Part shown: positions 7,262 to 8,941 of the stretch, piece after piece
How positions within the stretch are numbered: the first letter of the stretch is position 1
Layout: each line of letters opens with the position of its first letter
Assembly: GCA_009936895.1 (NCBI GenBank)
Contig: JAACDS010000243.1
Location: forward strand, 1 to 8,941
DNA from: Pseudomonadota bacterium
GTDB lineage: Bacteria > Pseudomonadota > Gammaproteobacteria > Pseudomonadales > Azotimanducaceae
Length of the DNA: 8,941 nt
Reading direction: 5' to 3'
Made by a program: the position numbers and the translations under genes
Notes under the pieces: generated by a model
What the model was told of the DNA's origin: nothing
The model's input: the letters and a program-made list of their open reading frames with translations, nothing else
Database searches by the model: none

Positions 7262-8577
7262 ACCAGCGAATAGTCAACGCCCGCATTGTTAACGAAGGCA
7301 CCATTACCGAAGGTGATCTAGTCATTGAGGGCGAGCGCATCAAGGGTATCAACGTATCCGCACCTGCCGATGCCACCGTGTTCGACGCCAAGGGCGCCTA
7401 TCTGATACCTGGCATGATCGACGATCAGGTGCACTTTCGTGAGCCCGGTTTCGAACACAAGGGCAACATTCGCACCGAATCTGCGGCGGCGGTCGCTGGC
7501 GGCATCACCAGTTACATGGAAATGCCTAACTGCAATCCGCTTACCATTTCCCAGAGCGCCTTAATCGACAAGCGTGAGCGTGCCGCTAATTGCTCTGCCG
7601 CTAACTACGGATTTTACCTTGGAGCGACCAACGACAATCTGGAGGCCGTCAAAAGCGTCGATCCAAGTTTGACCTGCGGCGTGAAGATTTTTATGGGTGC
7701 GAGCACCGGCAACATGTTGGTGGATGACCAAACGACCTTAGAAGGCATTTTTGCCGCCACAGACTTGCTTGTCGCCACCCATTGCGAGAACACACCCATG
7801 ATTTTGCAGGCAGAGGCAGAAGCCGCAGCCAAGTGGGGCGAAGACATTCCATTTCATGAACACGCAAACATCCGCTCGGAAGACGCCTGCTACGCCTCCA
7901 GCTCGCTCGCTGTTGGCTTGGCCAAAAAGTACGGTACCAAGCTACACGTATTGCACCTGACCACCGCCAAAGAAATGGAGCTCTTCGACGTTGGGCCACT
8001 GGAGAACAAACGTATTACTGCGGAAGCTTGTGTACATCACCTGTTTTTCAGCGCAGACGACTACGCGGAACGCGGCGCATTCATCAAGTGCAATCCAGCG
8101 ATCAAGACCGCTGCTGACCAGGCAGCGTTGCTTAAGGCTGTAGCCGAAGATCGTATCGACGTCATCGCCACCGATCACGCACCCCACACGCTGGAGGAAA
8201 AAAGTCGCAAGTACGCTGGTGCCCCAGCTGGCCTACCGCTGGTCCAGCACGCTCTGGTATCACTGATGGAGCGCGTTGAGGACGGAACCTTTAGCATCGA
8301 ACACATGGTTCGAAAGACTTCCCACGCGCCTGCCATTCTTTATCAGGTTGCTGAACGGGGCTTTCTACGCGAGGGGTATTTCGCTGATTTCACGTTGATC
8401 GCGCCCAACACATCGAGGGAAGACGAGCCGGTGCTCAGCAAGTGCGGGTGGAGTCCGTTTTCCGGCTATGCGTTCAAGCATCGCATTGCAGGCACCTGGG
8501 TGAACGGCCATCAACGCTATGACGGCCAGCAGGTCGTCGAGGGCCCCTATGGCCAAGCATTGGCGTATCAACGCTAG
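7258..8577 (+). CDS. Dihydroorotase-like amidohydrolase (class I type)
   Basis: This 439-residue cytoplasmic enzyme belongs to the amidohydrolase superfamily, dihydroorotase branch, which interconverts N-carbamoyl-aspartate and dihydroorotate in pyrimidine synthesis. Visible landmarks are PGMIDDQVHFREPG (51-64), MEMPNCNP (87-94), GVKIFMGAS (141-149) with Lys143 as probable carboxylated metal ligand, ATHCEN (173-178) with His175, LHVLHLTT (229-236), and ATDHAPHTLEEK (304-315) with Asp306, followed by CGWSPFSGYAF (396-406) in the C-terminal beta part. The usual D-x-H-x-H motif reads D55-D-Q57-V-H59, so the first metal-binding His is Gln. From memory, the same DDQVHFREPG appears in Bacteroidetes-type dihydroorotases, for example the Porphyromonas gingivalis protein, so this looks like a subfamily trait rather than decay. 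The gene overlaps the RidA gene by four bases and precedes the DUF3089 gene by 29. Dihydroorotase is the best call; another cyclic amidase activity (hydantoinase or allantoinase type) is possible. Confidence 0.88.
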   Translation: MNQRIVNARIVNEGTITEGDLVIEGERIKGINVSAPADATVFDAKGAYLIPGMIDDQVHFREPGFEHKGNIRTESAAAVAGGITSYMEMPNCNPLTISQSALIDKRERAANCSAANYGFYLGATNDNLEAVKSVDPSLTCGVKIFMGASTGNMLVDDQTTLEGIFAATDLLVATHCENTPMILQAEAEAAAKWGEDIPFHEHANIRSEDACYASSSLAVGLAKKYGTKLHVLHLTTAKEMELFDVGPLENKRITAEACVHHLFFSADDYAERGAFIKCNPAIKTAADQAALLKAVAEDRIDVIATDHAPHTLEEKSRKYAGAPAGLPLVQHALVSLMERVEDGTFSIEHMVRKTSHAPAILYQVAERGFLREGYFADFTLIAPNTSREDEPVLSKCGWSPFSGYAFKHRIAGTWVNGHQRYDGQQVVEGPYGQALAYQR

Positions 8578-8596
8578 GGTCAAAACCGGCGAATAT

Positions 8597-8602
8597 GGAG
8601 GG
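8597..8602 (+). promoter_or_regulatory. Ribosome binding site of the DUF3089 gene
   Basis: GGAGGG, a near-perfect Shine-Dalgarno sequence, lies 4 bases before the ATG at 8607. The short spacing is acceptable, and the site fixes the start of the partial gene. Confidence 0.75.
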
Positions 8603-8606
8603 AAAA

Positions 8607-8941
8607 ATGAACAAATGGAAAATCGCAGGCATCAGCCTGGCTGGACTGGTCGTCGCAGGCTGGGCGTTCGTCAATAGCCCGCTCATGATGGCAGCAATGT
8701 TTTATTTCATCGCGCCAAGCCAAAGCTTTGCCGAGGATCAACGACATGCAGCCCCGGATTACACCAACCCCGACTATTGGGCAGCGCGACCGGACATGCA
8801 GGATTCGGCCGATGTGCAGCCCAACGGGTTTTCTGCTGGTGCAGGTGCTCGCGCAAATGTTGCGGTTTTTTTCGTTCATCCCACCACCTATGTGCGGAGC
8901 GACCATTGGAACCAGCCGCTGGATCACGGGGCAACCAATAA
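8607..8941 (+). CDS. DUF3089 domain protein, partial (3' end outside window)
   Basis: The reading frame is open from the ATG at 8607 to the window edge, giving the first 111 residues. Residues 5-22 form a hydrophobic segment after a short basic start (MNKWK), a signal peptide or membrane anchor; a second apolar stretch (about 25-36) follows. Then comes DYTNPDYWAARPDMQDSADV (51-70) and VAVFFVHPTTYVRSDHWNQP (85-104). The FFVHPTTY and W-N-x-P-L-D signatures are those of DUF3089, a family of alpha/beta-hydrolase-like proteins of unsettled function; the catalytic part would lie beyond the edge. The domain should face the periplasm. It follows the amidohydrolase gene by 29 bases with its own strong ribosome binding site and is probably in the same operon. 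The family match is from motif memory; the function is unknown. Confidence 0.8.
   Translation, partial: MNKWKIAGISLAGLVVAGWAFVNSPLMMAAMFYFIAPSQSFAEDQRHAAPDYTNPDYWAARPDMQDSADVQPNGFSAGAGARANVAVFFVHPTTYVRSDHWNQPLDHGATN

Noticed and set aside
8580..8927. A 115-codon minus-strand open frame at the right edge
   Set aside because: It is antisense to the DUF3089 gene, which has a strong ribosome binding site, a signal anchor and family motifs on the plus strand.

Overview
The window looks like chromosomal DNA from a moderately GC-rich Gram-negative bacterium, most likely a proteobacterium (my guess is Gammaproteobacteria). This rests on the glcDEF arrangement, the codon and protein style, and the Shine-Dalgarno-led starts; no rRNA or other marker fixes the lineage. 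Nearly all the sequence is coding. I see no mobile element, tRNA, rRNA, CRISPR array or convincing terminator.

Left block, minus strand (69-6659). Five genes are transcribed leftward in the order glcD, glcE, glcF, MFS transporter 2, MFS transporter 1. glcD/glcE and glcE/glcF each overlap by one base, and the remaining gaps are 37 and 40 bases, so this reads as one operon. GlcD (FAD subunit), GlcE (second FAD-type subunit) and GlcF (two 4Fe-4S clusters plus CCG motifs) form the membrane-associated glycolate oxidase, which converts glycolate to glyoxylate and passes electrons to the respiratory chain. The two downstream transporters are related to each other and resemble the spinster-like branch of the major facilitator superfamily. 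No GlcA-type (lactate permease family) transporter is present in the window, so one or both may bring in glycolate or another 2-hydroxy acid.

Divergent control region (6660-6787). This 128-base gap separates the glc operon from the rightward genes. It holds a TATAGT element and a 7-base inverted repeat, GACAATA/TATTGTC, around it.

Right block, plus strand (6788-8941). A RidA-family protein overlaps by four bases (ATGA) with a class I dihydroorotase-like amidohydrolase. After 29 bases follows the start of a DUF3089 protein with a membrane anchor, cut by the window edge. The amidohydrolase has Gln where the first His of the HxH metal motif normally stands.

No wholly new system is evident. The points most worth a second look are the transporter pair in a glycolate oxidase operon, the RidA-amidohydrolase coupling with the altered metal motif, and the shared control region.
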